From an uncultured Paracoccaceae bacterium (GTDB lineage: Bacteria > Pseudomonadota > Alphaproteobacteria > Rhodobacterales > Rhodobacteraceae): a stretch of 64,000 bases of DNA. Of the stretch, positions 19,603 to 28,227 are shown one piece after another (within the stretch, counting starts at the first letter, position 1; every line of letters begins with the position of its first letter). A program made the position numbers and the translations under genes. The notes under the pieces were generated by a model. It saw only the letters and a list, made by a program, of their open reading frames with translations, ran no database searches and was not told where the DNA came from. The stretch is from positions 46,720 through 110,719 of the forward strand of contig CAJXSD010000009.1 of assembly GCA_913060475.1 (NCBI GenBank). The letters are read 5' to 3'.

Positions 19603-22215
19603 TTATAGAATGTCGTGTTCGACCAATGTTGCACGGCAGGATTGCCAGACGTCCATCAGTGTATCAATTTCAGCAAACATCCTGTCAGTGTCCCCCTGTT
19701 TTCCCATGTTCTCCATCATGTTCAATTGACGCTGCATCCCAAACAGGCCCAAGGCTGCACAAGACCCGGCAAATTTATGTAGGTCGGCCACAACCTCGGT
19801 CGTATCGCGCGTTTTGGTTGCTGGGTCTTGGACCTCTTTTAGTAATTGGTCTGCCTCTTGATCAAGGCGCGCGACCAAGGATTTGGCAACATCGACACCA
19901 AGCTCTTCCTTAAGATATGTGATCCGTTCCAAATCAACCAAATCCGCACTCATAACATTTTCTCCCATAAACTTTAGGTGTGCTTTGTCCTCAATCAGCT
20001 GCGCCAGTTTTGACACCAGGTTCGGTTTGCTGATTGGCTTTCTTAGAATGTCATTAATCCCAACGCTTTTGAACCGTTCAATTTCCTCTGGCATGGCATT
20101 GGCCGTCGCCGCAATCACAGGGCTGTTTGCCGACAATCCATCGCTTGAGCGAATTTCTTTGGTGGCGGTGATGCCGTCCATAACCGGCATACTGATATCC
20201 ATCAAGATGACATCATATTTTTTGGCTATTGCCATTTCAACGCCCTTGGCCCCGTTGTCCGCCAAATCGACCATGTGGCCCGCATTTTCCAGCATTTCGC
20301 GCAGGACAAATTGGTTTATTTCGTTGTCCTCGACCATCAAGATATTCAGTGGCGTGACCTGGGCCGGGTTGGCGGGGGCGTCAATTATGTCGCCCGACCA
20401 TGACATATCACTGTGATCAACAGGGATCTGGATCCAAAACAGGCTGCCCTCGCCTTGGGTGCTTTCTACGCCGATTTTACCGTTCAGGGCCTGCACCATC
20501 CGCCGCGCGATGCTTAATCCCAGTCCTGCGCCTTCGGTGCTGCGGTTGTATTCGGAATTCAGGCTTTCGAAATCATTAAAGATGCGGTCTAGGAATTCTG
20601 AATGGATGCCGATCCCTGTGTCGAAAATGCGAAATTCTAGGGTGTGTCCTGTTTTGGTGGTGTTTAGACACTCTGCCTCGATGCGGATGACGCCCGAGCG
20701 CGTGAATTTGTTGGCATTGTCCAGCAGGTTGTGCATGACTTGTCGGAATTTCTGGGCATCTGTGATCACGCTGTGCGGGGTGCCGTCCACCCATTCGATG
20801 TCAATCCTATTGCCGTAACGGTCCGCCATTTCTATCTGGGAATCGACCAGTGATGAAACCAAACTGAAAATATCGACTAATTCTTTGTTCAACGTCGTCT
20901 TGCCAGCCTCAAATCGTGAAATGTCTAAAACATCATTCACGTGGTGTTCCAATTGCTTGGCCGACATGCTCATCGCGTCCAGGCAGACTTGTTGCTTTTC
21001 GTCCAGTTGCGTGTCTTGCAGTAATGACAATGTGCCCACAATACCGTTCAGAGGGGTGCGCATTTCGTGACTCATCACAGCTAGGAAATCCGCCTTGGCT
21101 TTTTCGCCAGCTAATGCACGGTCACGCGCCTTGACCAATTCCGCTTGGGCGGCGACATCAATTGTAATATCACGGATAAAGGCCACAAACAGGGTTTCGT
21201 CGCCCTGTTTCACAGTGTCCAAGGACAGTTCAATCGGGAAATGGCGACCGTCTTTGTGCAACGCTTCTAACTTGACGCGACCTGATCCAATGATTCGACG
21301 TGATTCTTGGCCCTTGATTGCCCGTGACATACCCGCATCATGGGCGTTGCGGAATTTAACGGGCACAATTTTGTCGGTTAAATTGGCCCCGATCATTTCC
21401 TCGGGGGGGAAACCGAAAATCCCATGAGCCGCCGCGTTATATTGCAAAATGATACCTTCTTGGTTGGCAATCAAGATTGCATCCAGTGATGCGTTTATCA
21501 CAGTTGATAGGCGGGTGTTTACGGATAATGTTTCCCGTTCACGTCTGTCATTGGCGATATTGAGGCGAATTAGTAGCAAAACAGCCAAGACCAAAATGAT
21601 AATGGTTGTCGTTGCCAATATGGCCAACCTAAGCAGGGTCGATGATATCCCTGCGCGTGATTCCTCAGCATCGGTGATGAAAATTTTCAGACCTTGTAGC
21701 GCAATTCGCCGTATTGCGGGGGCCATTTGTTCCAAATCTTGGATCAACTGCGGTAGGGCAGCAATCAAGGCACCATCAGACGCATCGATGATATCAACGG
21801 ACGTTTGTAAAAATTTGGTTACTTCTTCAATGTGATCGCGTGTTGATGAACTTTGCGATAACGCTTGTGTAAATGGGCCGTTTACAACGGTTGCAAACCG
21901 GTTGAAAAATATATCATAGGCTTCGCGCGCAGATTTTAAGTTGGGCGCAGTTTCGGAATTTGCGCGGATAAATTCGTTCCTTAATTTGTAAAACTCGACC
22001 TCAACTTGCGAGAAATTCCACTGCGCATTATCGCGGTTTACCGACTTTAATTTGTCCAGTTCTTTAATGACTTCTAGCCCTAGCAACGCTAGTGCAAACA
22101 AACAAACTGCCAATAATGTGCTAAGTGCTGAAAGGCGTACAAATCGTGTCGCTGCCGCTGGGATCAGGGTTCCAACTTGGGCGTTTTCAGCATCAGGAAA
22201 TTGATCATTCGACAT
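19603..22215 (-). CDS. membrane hybrid sensor histidine kinase (PAS-HisKA-HATPase-REC-HPt)
   Basis: This 870-residue multi-step phosphorelay kinase has two membrane helices (about 29-50 and 192-218) flanking a periplasmic helical domain of roughly 140 residues. A PAS domain follows (235-355), then a dimerisation domain with His383 (MSHEMRTPLN), an ATPase domain with DNANK, DTGIGI and GAGLGLS boxes, a receiver domain with Asp673 and Lys726, and a C-terminal HPt domain with His813 (DLHKFAGSC). All phosphotransfer residues are present. Its start overlaps the upstream molybdopterin-fold gene by 11 bases. The final acceptor could be the NarL-type regulator at 23233 (inference). Confidence 0.93.
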   Translation of the reverse strand: MSNDQFPDAENAQVGTLIPAAATRFVRLSALSTLLAVCLFALALLGLEVIKELDKLKSVNRDNAQWNFSQVEVEFYKLRNEFIRANSETAPNLKSAREAYDIFFNRFATVVNGPFTQALSQSSSTRDHIEEVTKFLQTSVDIIDASDGALIAALPQLIQDLEQMAPAIRRIALQGLKIFITDAEESRAGISSTLLRLAILATTTIIILVLAVLLLIRLNIANDRRERETLSVNTRLSTVINASLDAILIANQEGIILQYNAAAHGIFGFPPEEMIGANLTDKIVPVKFRNAHDAGMSRAIKGQESRRIIGSGRVKLEALHKDGRHFPIELSLDTVKQGDETLFVAFIRDITIDVAAQAELVKARDRALAGEKAKADFLAVMSHEMRTPLNGIVGTLSLLQDTQLDEKQQVCLDAMSMSAKQLEHHVNDVLDISRFEAGKTTLNKELVDIFSLVSSLVDSQIEMADRYGNRIDIEWVDGTPHSVITDAQKFRQVMHNLLDNANKFTRSGVIRIEAECLNTTKTGHTLEFRIFDTGIGIHSEFLDRIFNDFESLNSEYNRSTEGAGLGLSIARRMVQALNGKIGVESTQGEGSLFWIQIPVDHSDMSWSGDIIDAPANPAQVTPLNILMVEDNEINQFVLREMLENAGHMVDLADNGAKGVEMAIAKKYDVILMDISMPVMDGITATKEIRSSDGLSANSPVIAATANAMPEEIERFKSVGINDILRKPISKPNLVSKLAQLIEDKAHLKFMGENVMSADLVDLERITYLKEELGVDVAKSLVARLDQEADQLLKEVQDPATKTRDTTEVVADLHKFAGSCAALGLFGMQRQLNMMENMGKQGDTDRMFAEIDTLMDVWQSCRATLVEHDIL

Positions 22216-22711
22216 TTATTCGGTTCAACTGCCAAACACTTTGGGCATAAATCGCCTCATTTTGAAAATCAGGGCCTTGGGAGTAGGGGAAAACGATCCA
22301 TAGCGGACCTTTGTCGCGGGGGTGCATTACAGCACCGTTATGACGTGTGGCAATCAATGCAGTATTATAGGACAGTGTTCCTATGGAAAATTCAGCCATA
22401 TAATCGTTGATGGCCCATGTCGTAATCGTATCACCTGAATATCCTGTTATTTCAACAATATCGCGTAATAAAACGCCACTGAACTCGCTGGTTCCATTGG
22501 TCCAAATCGTGGTGGTGCTAAACTGATGCTGGGGCAGTGCGTCGAGCAGTGCCAAATTGAATACAAATGGTTGACCCTCTATTGAATTGCCTTGCACGTT
22601 ACTGACCGTCAAAATGATATCAGAGGATTGTTGATCCTGCGCAACACTGGCGGTGACTGTCCCTGTTGCCAAACATAGGACTAAGATAAAATACATAAAT
22701 AGACGCTGCAT
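22205..22711 (-). CDS. exported molybdopterin-dependent oxidoreductase-like (SUOX fold) protein
   Basis: This roughly 168-residue protein has an N-terminal signal peptide (MQRLFMYFILVLCLATG) and a domain resembling the oxidoreductase molybdopterin-binding fold: FSGVLLRDIVE, TWAINDYMAEF, IATRHNGAVMH and GPLWIVFPY. The usual catalytic Cys is not evident, so it may bind a ligand rather than catalyse. The alternative start at 22729 adds six residues. It overlaps the hybrid kinase by 11 bases; paired genes of this kind suggest a periplasmic sensing partner for the kinase, which is inference. Confidence 0.7.
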   Translation of the reverse strand: MQRLFMYFILVLCLATGTVTASVAQDQQSSDIILTVSNVQGNSIEGQPFVFNLALLDALPQHQFSTTTIWTNGTSEFSGVLLRDIVEITGYSGDTITTWAINDYMAEFSIGTLSYNTALIATRHNGAVMHPRDKGPLWIVFPYSQGPDFQNEAIYAQSVWQLNRINVE

Positions 22712-23232
22712 AGAAGTACCGCACACCATTGTTACTTACGAAAGTCTTAGCAAAAATACCCGTTAGGGTATATTGGGTTATTGGGTTATATGAATATCCT
22801 TTCGGATATATCTTGCATTTTTTACCGATACTGATCTTGGACATGTTCGCAGACCTATGTAAATCCATGGCCAGTTTTGGGAAAATTTTAGTCAAAAGAA
22901 ATCAGGTCGCTGTGCCGTAAATCAGGGATCCAAATTTCGCCGATTTCGTGCGTTTTGAGGCAAGATATCAAAGAATTATTAGTAAAACTCGATTGCAAAG
23001 GTCCTTATTGCACTTGAGAAAGTATCAAATGGATAGAAATATTTACCTGAGTGTAGCGTTTTATTTTACACAGTTACGGAAAAGTTACTAAAAAATGACA
23101 GTAATAGTGCGATAGGGTATGGTATGATATAAGTATGAAACGAAATAAGTGCGAATAAAGTTGTGGTCTGTTCGTATTTGTCCCATACTTAAGAACAGAT
23201 GAGGACTACATTTTAACTAGTGGCGGATAGAT
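22712..23232. other. divergent regulatory region with two hairpins and a tandem repeat
   Basis: This is about 520 bases without a supported gene, clearly AT-rich. It holds two 6-bp hairpins with 4-base loops, ATACCC-GTTA-GGGTAT (22756-22771) and ATATCC-TTTC-GGATAT (22794-22809), and a tandem TTGGGTTA repeat (22773-22788) between them. A TATGAT at about 23123 could be a -10 box for the regulator gene. The open frame at 22729-22920 has no recognisable protein. Confidence 0.5.
22756..22809. promoter_or_regulatory. paired short hairpins flanking a tandem octamer
   Basis: Two perfect 6-bp inverted repeats, 38 bases apart centre to centre, flank two adjacent copies of TTGGGTTA. The block sits just upstream of the divergent molybdopterin-fold gene and may be an operator array. 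Confidence 0.4.
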
Positions 23233-23850
23233 ATGAAAATCCTAATTGCTGACGATCATGACCTTTTGAAAGATACACTTGTCCTATTTTTACGGGGCGA
23301 AGGAAATATCGAAACAGTGACGGCCGCGGATTTTGATGGCGCGATATCCATGATCGACACCAAGGGTCCGTTTGATTTGATCATGCTGGATTATAACATG
23401 CCCGGCATGAGCGGCCTTGAAGGGCTGAAAAAAGCGTTGGCCTACAAAGGCGGGCAAACCGTGGCCCTGATGTCCGGCATCGCCACCCGCGCCGTCGCAG
23501 AAGAGGCGTTGGCATTGGGTGCGGCCGGTTTTGTGCCCAAGACACTCTCGGCCAAATCCCTGGTCAATGCTGTGCGGTTTATGGCGATGGGCGAACAATA
23601 CGCCCCAATCGATTTCATGACCCAAGAGGAAGAAGAAGCCGCGCCAAACCCGTTGGCCGAAAAACTGTCGCGCCGCGAATTACAAGTGTTAGAGGGATTG
23701 TCCCAAGGCAAATCCAACAAAGAAATCGCGCGGGATTTAGATTTGCAAGAACCGACAATCAAACTGCACGTCAAAACACTGTATCGCAAAATCGGCGCAG
23801 GCAATCGCACGCAGGCGGCCTTGATCGCCAAGCAAGAGGGTTTGTTTTAA
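23233..23850 (+). CDS. NarL/FixJ-type response regulator
   Basis: This 205-residue regulator has a receiver domain (1-120) with the acidic pair Asp7-Asp8, phosphoacceptor Asp53 (MLDYNMPGMSG) and a lysine in FVPKTLS, and a LuxR-type helix-turn-helix (about 144-200, with SRRELQVLEGLSQGKSNKEIA). It likely activates transcription when phosphorylated. It is divergent from the hybrid kinase and molybdopterin-fold pair with a long intergenic region, so it is the natural candidate output of that phosphorelay. A terminator follows. Confidence 0.9.
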   Translation: MKILIADDHDLLKDTLVLFLRGEGNIETVTAADFDGAISMIDTKGPFDLIMLDYNMPGMSGLEGLKKALAYKGGQTVALMSGIATRAVAEEALALGAAGFVPKTLSAKSLVNAVRFMAMGEQYAPIDFMTQEEEEAAPNPLAEKLSRRELQVLEGLSQGKSNKEIARDLDLQEPTIKLHVKTLYRKIGAGNRTQAALIAKQEGLF

Positions 23851-23885
23851 AAAACAAACGCAGTTTTGCATGACTTATGACGGAC

Positions 23886-23915
23886 AAAGCGTTAGGTAGG
23901 CCCTAACGCTTTTTT
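23886..23915 (+). terminator. intrinsic terminator after the response regulator
   Basis: AAAGCGTTAGG and CCTAACGCTTT pair perfectly (11 bp, 5-base loop) with a T run directly behind. The next gene starts only 16 bases later. Confidence 0.85.
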
Positions 23916-23930
23916 CGTAGGAGCCATTGC

Positions 23931-25139
23931 TTGACCCTACCTTTTGATTGGTCGCCTGATGCCACCCTGATTGATTCACAGGGTAACAGACATCACAACC
24001 GCTTGGGCGATGCCCTGTCTGCCGCGGTGTCGTTGGACGACGTGGTCGCGGCTTGGCACCAGTTTTTTGCATTGATCCGTGATCGCAGGTGCGAACCTGT
24101 GATTGGGACGGCGCAGATTACGGCCACGGCCGCGGGCCACAACGCGGGGTTTCAGTGTCAGACAGGCGGCACAACACAGACCCCAAAGCAGTTGCGCCGC
24201 AGCTGTGCCAGTTGGACGGCATCCTTTGTCCACAACGCAAACCGGTTTGGTCCGGACCAAACCTATGCCACGCTTGGGCATCTTAGCCATTCCCTGACGC
24301 TTTATGCCGGGGCCGAGGCACTGGTGACGGGCGCAGATTATGTGCCGGTCCGGGTCAAACACCCCGCCCAGCAGCGCAGGGTTCTGACAGATCAGCGTGT
24401 TACTGTTTTATATGCTACGCCGACGCAAATTCGCATGCTGTGCATGGGTGCCGTCGCGCGCGCATTGGCGGGGCTGCGTTACGTCATGATCGGTGGCGGT
24501 ATCTTGGATCAGGTGACGCAGGATTTGATATCACTGGCGGCCCCCGATGCGCAGATTTTGCAGTTTTATGGCGCGGCAGAAACCAGCTTTGTCACGCTGT
24601 CGGGGTCCGATACGCCCAAGGGATCGGTGGGACGGGCCTTTGCTGATGTGCATATCGACATTCGCAATGCCGCCCCCGACGATCCATCGGGTGACGTCTG
24701 GGTGACATCGCCCTATCTGTTTGATGGATATACCCGTGGGGCCAGCGCCACGACGTCACGCGAAAATGGCTGGATTTGTGTGGGCGAACGGGGGTATTTG
24801 GATGAACAGGGGTATTTGTTTTTAACAGGACGCGCGTCACGCATGTTTCTGGCGCGCGACAAAAATATTCACCCCGAGGAAATTGAAACCTGTATCATGG
24901 GGTGTTCGGGCGTGGTTGCCTGCGCGGTTTTGGGCCGCCCCGATGTTTTGCGGGGCAATCGCATTTGTGCGATGGTCTGCGCACAAGATCGCGATATTGC
25001 GTCAAAAATTTTGGGGCATGTCCAAAAACACCTGCCGCCGTTCATGATCCCCTCTGATATCACTATTCTCGATCCAGACGAATGGCCCATGTTGGCCTCG
25101 GGCAAACCCGATCTGGCCAAGTTGAAAGACCGCCTATGA
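23931..25139 (+). CDS. AMP-dependent acyl-CoA synthetase-like protein, short N-terminus
   Basis: This 402-residue adenylate-forming enzyme contains the phosphate-binding motif QTGGTTQTPKQ near residue 78, FYGAAETSF (the adenine-binding YGxxE block) and the ERGYLDEQGYLFLTGRASRMF hinge, followed by a C-terminal domain with the SGKPDLAKL catalytic Lys region. It lacks roughly the first 100-150 residues of typical 500-residue family members. The start is TTG with TAGGAG upstream. It overlaps the thiolase gene by 4 bases, which are thus coupled. Both face the biotin ECF operon, so a role in activating a dicarboxylate or fatty acid for biotin synthesis is possible but unproven. Confidence 0.78.
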   Translation: MTLPFDWSPDATLIDSQGNRHHNRLGDALSAAVSLDDVVAAWHQFFALIRDRRCEPVIGTAQITATAAGHNAGFQCQTGGTTQTPKQLRRSCASWTASFVHNANRFGPDQTYATLGHLSHSLTLYAGAEALVTGADYVPVRVKHPAQQRRVLTDQRVTVLYATPTQIRMLCMGAVARALAGLRYVMIGGGILDQVTQDLISLAAPDAQILQFYGAAETSFVTLSGSDTPKGSVGRAFADVHIDIRNAAPDDPSGDVWVTSPYLFDGYTRGASATTSRENGWICVGERGYLDEQGYLFLTGRASRMFLARDKNIHPEEIETCIMGCSGVVACAVLGRPDVLRGNRICAMVCAQDRDIASKILGHVQKHLPPFMIPSDITILDPDEWPMLASGKPDLAKLKDRL

Positions 25140-26254
25140 CAGCACAGATTGTTTCCGCGCAGCGCACCATTATCGCCCCCAAAAACGGGGCCTTGGCGGG
25201 AATGTCCCTGTCAGATTTGGCGGCCCCTGTGATCAGGGCCTGTTTGGCACAGGTGGGGATCGCTGTTGATCAGGTGGACGAGGTCATCGTATCCAATGCC
25301 TTGGGTGGTGGTGGCAATCCTGCACGGGTCTGTGCCTTGGCCGCTGGTATCCCCAACCGGGTTGCGGGCCTAAGTATCGATCGGCAATGCGTGGGCGGGT
25401 TGGATGCCCTGATATTGGCCAAGGCGATGATTGATGCAGGACAGGCCCATGTCATTGTTGTCGGCGGGGTTGAGAGTTATTCGACACGGCCCATCCGTCT
25501 GGCGTCCCCCCATGCGGCCGCAGTGGCACATCCCTATGATCGCCCCGCCTTTGTCCCTGCGCCAATGTCGGACCCAGATATGGATCAGGCCATGGCGCAT
25601 GTCTGTGCAACATACGATTTACAGCAATGCGATATGGATGAATGGGCCATCCGCAGTCACGCAAACGCAATCGCCGCGCGTGACAGATTGCAGCGTGAAA
25701 TTGTGGCGGTGGCTGGCACAGGCGTTTTGCATGATCCCTATGCCCGCCCGCTGACGGATCGGGTTTGCGCCCGCGCGCCGAAAATTGACGGGCCGATCAC
25801 CTATGCCAATACGGCGATTGCGGCGGATGGGGCGGCGTTCGTTGTGATGGTATCGTCGCAGTTTGCGAAAAAACATGGGCTGGCGGGTGTAGATGTGGTG
25901 TTTGGCAAAACGGTGGGGGCTGCGCCGCAGGAACCCGCGATTGCGCCGGTTTGTGCGATACGTCAGGTTTTGGAACACCTGGACCTTGCGCCGCAATCCC
26001 TGACCCACATCGAAATGATGGAGGCCTATGCCGCACAGGCGATGCTATGCGCCCAATTGACCGGCCTGCCGCTGGATCGTGTTAACCAATCTGGTGGTGC
26101 TTTGGCGCGGGGCCATCCAATCGGCGCATCTGGGGCCGTTTTGGCCGTGCGTCTGTTTCATGATCTGATGGCATCAGCGGGCGGCCGCGGGCTGGCCGCG
26201 ATTGCGGCCGCCGGTGGTCTGGGAACTGCGATGGTCCTACAGCGTTTGGCGTGA
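25136..26254 (+). CDS. thiolase-family protein with incomplete catalytic set
   Basis: This 372-residue thiolase-fold protein keeps the nucleophilic Cys85 (DRQCVGGLDA) and His327 (ARGHPIGASGA). The NEAFA-like block reads MMEAYA, so the Asn is replaced by Met295, and the C-terminal CxGGG block reads AAAGGLG, so the second catalytic Cys is replaced by Ala357. Classical thiolysis or Claisen condensation needs both. It may use a different reaction, for instance acyl transfer or hydrolysis. I chose the ATG at 25136, overlapping the ligase stop by 4 bases; an in-frame start at 25082 would overlap more. Its 3' end overlaps bioY by 18 bases convergently. Confidence 0.82.
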   Translation: MTAQIVSAQRTIIAPKNGALAGMSLSDLAAPVIRACLAQVGIAVDQVDEVIVSNALGGGGNPARVCALAAGIPNRVAGLSIDRQCVGGLDALILAKAMIDAGQAHVIVVGGVESYSTRPIRLASPHAAAVAHPYDRPAFVPAPMSDPDMDQAMAHVCATYDLQQCDMDEWAIRSHANAIAARDRLQREIVAVAGTGVLHDPYARPLTDRVCARAPKIDGPITYANTAIAADGAAFVVMVSSQFAKKHGLAGVDVVFGKTVGAAPQEPAIAPVCAIRQVLEHLDLAPQSLTHIEMMEAYAAQAMLCAQLTGLPLDRVNQSGGALARGHPIGASGAVLAVRLFHDLMASAGGRGLAAIAAAGGLGTAMVLQRLA

Positions 26255-26788
26255 AAACACGCTGGCGGGCCGTGCGCGGAAAATGGCTTGGGTCAGGATG
26301 GCGGTCACCACCGCCTTGATCACATCGCCCGGCAAAAATGGGGTGATCAGCAGGGCCGCTTGGGGGATTGATTTGTCCAACATCATCGCCATTCCCGCCA
26401 CACCAGGAATATAGAGGATCACAATCCCGCCGACTGTCGCCGCAATGGCCGCAGCGATTCCGACCGGCAGGGCGTGCAATCGTTCCATGATCCAGCCTGT
26501 GGCCCAGGCTGCGATTGGAAATCCGATCACAAACCCAACGCTTGGCCCCGCCAGAACACCCAATCCACCGCGTCCACCTGATAGCAATGGCAATCCCGCC
26601 AGGGTCAGGGCCACAAACAATGCAACCGCCGCAGCCCCCCGTTTGGCCCCCAAGATGGTGCCGGCCATCATGATGCCCATGCTTTGTGCTGTGATCGGGA
26701 CACCGCTGGTCAGCATGAGTTTCGGGACCAATCCTAGGGCTGCGATCAGGGCCGCAAAAAGGGCGATGTGAACTGTTGCTCTTTCCAT
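26237..26788 (-). CDS. bioY: biotin transporter substrate-binding component BioY
   Basis: This 183-residue polytopic S-component of the biotin ECF transporter has six predicted membrane segments and the BioY hallmarks PITAQSMGIMMAG and the LPLLSGGRGGLGVLAGPSVGF segment (biotin-binding region). It starts 3 bases after bioN, giving the order bioM-bioN-bioY. It works with BioN (EcfT) and BioM (ATPase). The last 18 bases overlap the convergent thiolase gene. Confidence 0.93.
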   Translation of the reverse strand: MERATVHIALFAALIAALGLVPKLMLTSGVPITAQSMGIMMAGTILGAKRGAAAVALFVALTLAGLPLLSGGRGGLGVLAGPSVGFVIGFPIAAWATGWIMERLHALPVGIAAAIAATVGGIVILYIPGVAGMAMMLDKSIPQAALLITPFLPGDVIKAVVTAILTQAIFRARPASVFSRQTL

Positions 26789-26791
26789 TTA

Positions 26792-27400
26792 TTACTCTTT
26801 CGGTGATATGCCGCCGCGGGCGCGCAGGGCTTCGGACACGGTATCTGCATCATCAAGCATCCCCAGCGCAAGGGGAAATATAACCGCCCACCGTCCCGAC
26901 CGATGCGATCGCGCACGATATGCCATTTTCAACTGCTCTGCACGGGACAGAAACACGGGGATAAACCGGATCATCATTGCAATCGCCAATGACACGGCAT
27001 TCGGGCTCAATCCCAGCCGACGAAATGGACGCAACAGGCGCACCAGACAGGCAATCATATCCTGCAGTGGCGTCGTCATTGTAACCAAATTGGCAAAGGC
27101 AACCGCAGTCACCAGACGTGCAATGATCAAAATGCCACTGTCCCAATCGCCCTGCCATCCATGCCACAGACCCAAAACCACAACAAAGGGCCATAGTCCA
27201 TATAACGTGCGCAGACCCGCGCGCAAAAACGCAATGCCCATTGCGGCATATAACGCCAAGGCCGCGCCGCCCAAAATCATAATGGCCCAGCCTGTGGGAA
27301 TAATGAACAGGGCCGTTGTGATTGCGCACAGCGCTGTTAATTTTATCGGCGCCGGCACAGCGTGCAGCCGCGTTTGGGGGCTATAGGTCAGCGCCAGCAT
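26792..27400 (-). CDS. bioN: ECF transporter transmembrane component (EcfT/BioN)
   Basis: This 202-residue EcfT-type protein couples BioY to the ATPase. About five membrane segments are followed by a cytoplasmic helix pair with the Ala-Arg-Gly motifs of the family: YRARSHRSGR and ALRARGG near the C-terminus. I start it at the ATG at 27400, which overlaps the bioM stop codon by one base (TAATG). An extension to 27496 is open but would overlap bioM by about 100 bases. Confidence 0.9.
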   Translation of the reverse strand: MLALTYSPQTRLHAVPAPIKLTALCAITTALFIIPTGWAIMILGGAALALYAAMGIAFLRAGLRTLYGLWPFVVVLGLWHGWQGDWDSGILIIARLVTAVAFANLVTMTTPLQDMIACLVRLLRPFRRLGLSPNAVSLAIAMMIRFIPVFLSRAEQLKMAYRARSHRSGRWAVIFPLALGMLDDADTVSEALRARGGISPKE

Positions 27401-28104
27401 TATGTCAGACCTGATGCGGTCATCATGGCATCCATGAATCTGGGCAGGACCTGTGATGGTAATCCGATGTGATGGATCTGACCTGCGTCCAGCCACAAGA
27501 CCTGATCATAGGTTTCGATGGCCTCGGGATCGTGTGTGATGTGGATCAAGGTTTGCGGCAGGGACTGGAATGTTTCGCCCAAAATGCGCCGCGTTGGAAT
27601 GTCTAGCCCGCTGAACGGTTCGTCCAAGACGATCACATCGGGTTCCATCGCCAAAATAGACATCAGGCACAGCAGTTGTTTTTGACCCTGTGACAGGCTG
27701 GCCGTTTGACGATCGATCCAGTCCAGCGTGCCAAACCGGGCCAACATTTGGCGCGTTTTTTCGCGGGCTTGGGGCGCGGTATGGCCAATCTGCCTTAGGC
27801 CAAAATCAATTTCTTCGCCGACGGTGGGATAAATGATCTGGTGATCCGGGTTTTGAAACAGGATGCCAATTTTCTGAATGGCCCCTTTGCGATCCGCATA
27901 GATATCGATGTCATCAATTTGGACCCGGCCGGATGTGGGTTTGATCAACCCGCAGAGGCAGCGCGCCAGTGTCGATTTCCCCGATCCATTGCGCCCGACA
28001 ATCCCGATGCGGCGATCGTTCAACTGTGCATCAAGATCACAAAGAATTGATCGGCTGCCCACCGAAACGCTGACCTGATTTATCGAAATGTGCGGATTTT
28101 TCAT
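27400..28104 (-). CDS. bioM: ECF transporter ATPase BioM
   Basis: This 234-residue ATPase has Walker A GRNGSGKST near residue 34, a Q-loop in LFQNPDHQ (typical of ECF ATPases), signature LSQGQKQ and Walker B VIVLDEPFSGLD. It is closest to CbiO-like enzymes, as expected for biotin ECF systems. I start it at the ATG at 28104, since upstream codons (to 28152) look unlike protein; the ribosome site is weak. It heads bioM-bioN-bioY. Confidence 0.9.
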   Translation of the reverse strand: MKNPHISINQVSVSVGSRSILCDLDAQLNDRRIGIVGRNGSGKSTLARCLCGLIKPTSGRVQIDDIDIYADRKGAIQKIGILFQNPDHQIIYPTVGEEIDFGLRQIGHTAPQAREKTRQMLARFGTLDWIDRQTASLSQGQKQLLCLMSILAMEPDVIVLDEPFSGLDIPTRRILGETFQSLPQTLIHITHDPEAIETYDQVLWLDAGQIHHIGLPSQVLPRFMDAMMTASGLT

Positions 28105-28180
28105 GACATTCTGTGCGGTTGTTTGGTGCAGGCATATGCCGATTGCCCCCAAAATGTCAAAGACGCGATACGTCGCGCAT

Positions 28181-28209
28181 AAAAAAACTGGCCCAAAAAT
28201 GGGCCAGTT
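28181..28209 (-). terminator. intrinsic terminator of the small exported-protein gene
   Basis: AACTGGCCCA (28186-28195) pairs with TGGGCCAGTT (28200-28209) across an AAAA loop; the A run at 28181-28187 is the T run when read on the minus strand. It ends the gene at 28228-28413. Confidence 0.85.
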
Positions 28210-28227
28210 CTAATCAAACAACTGAAA

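Noticed and set aside
22729..22920. 63-codon frame in the kinase-regulator gap
   Set aside because: No ribosome site and no protein-like features; the region looks regulatory.
23130..23191. Inverted repeat TAAGTATG...CATACTTA upstream of the NarL regulator
   Set aside because: The 46-base spacer is too long for a normal operator, and 8-base arms can arise by chance in AT-rich DNA.
26808..27386. 192-codon frame antisense to bioN
   Set aside because: Antisense shadow of bioN with an Arg/Thr-rich, non-protein-like composition.
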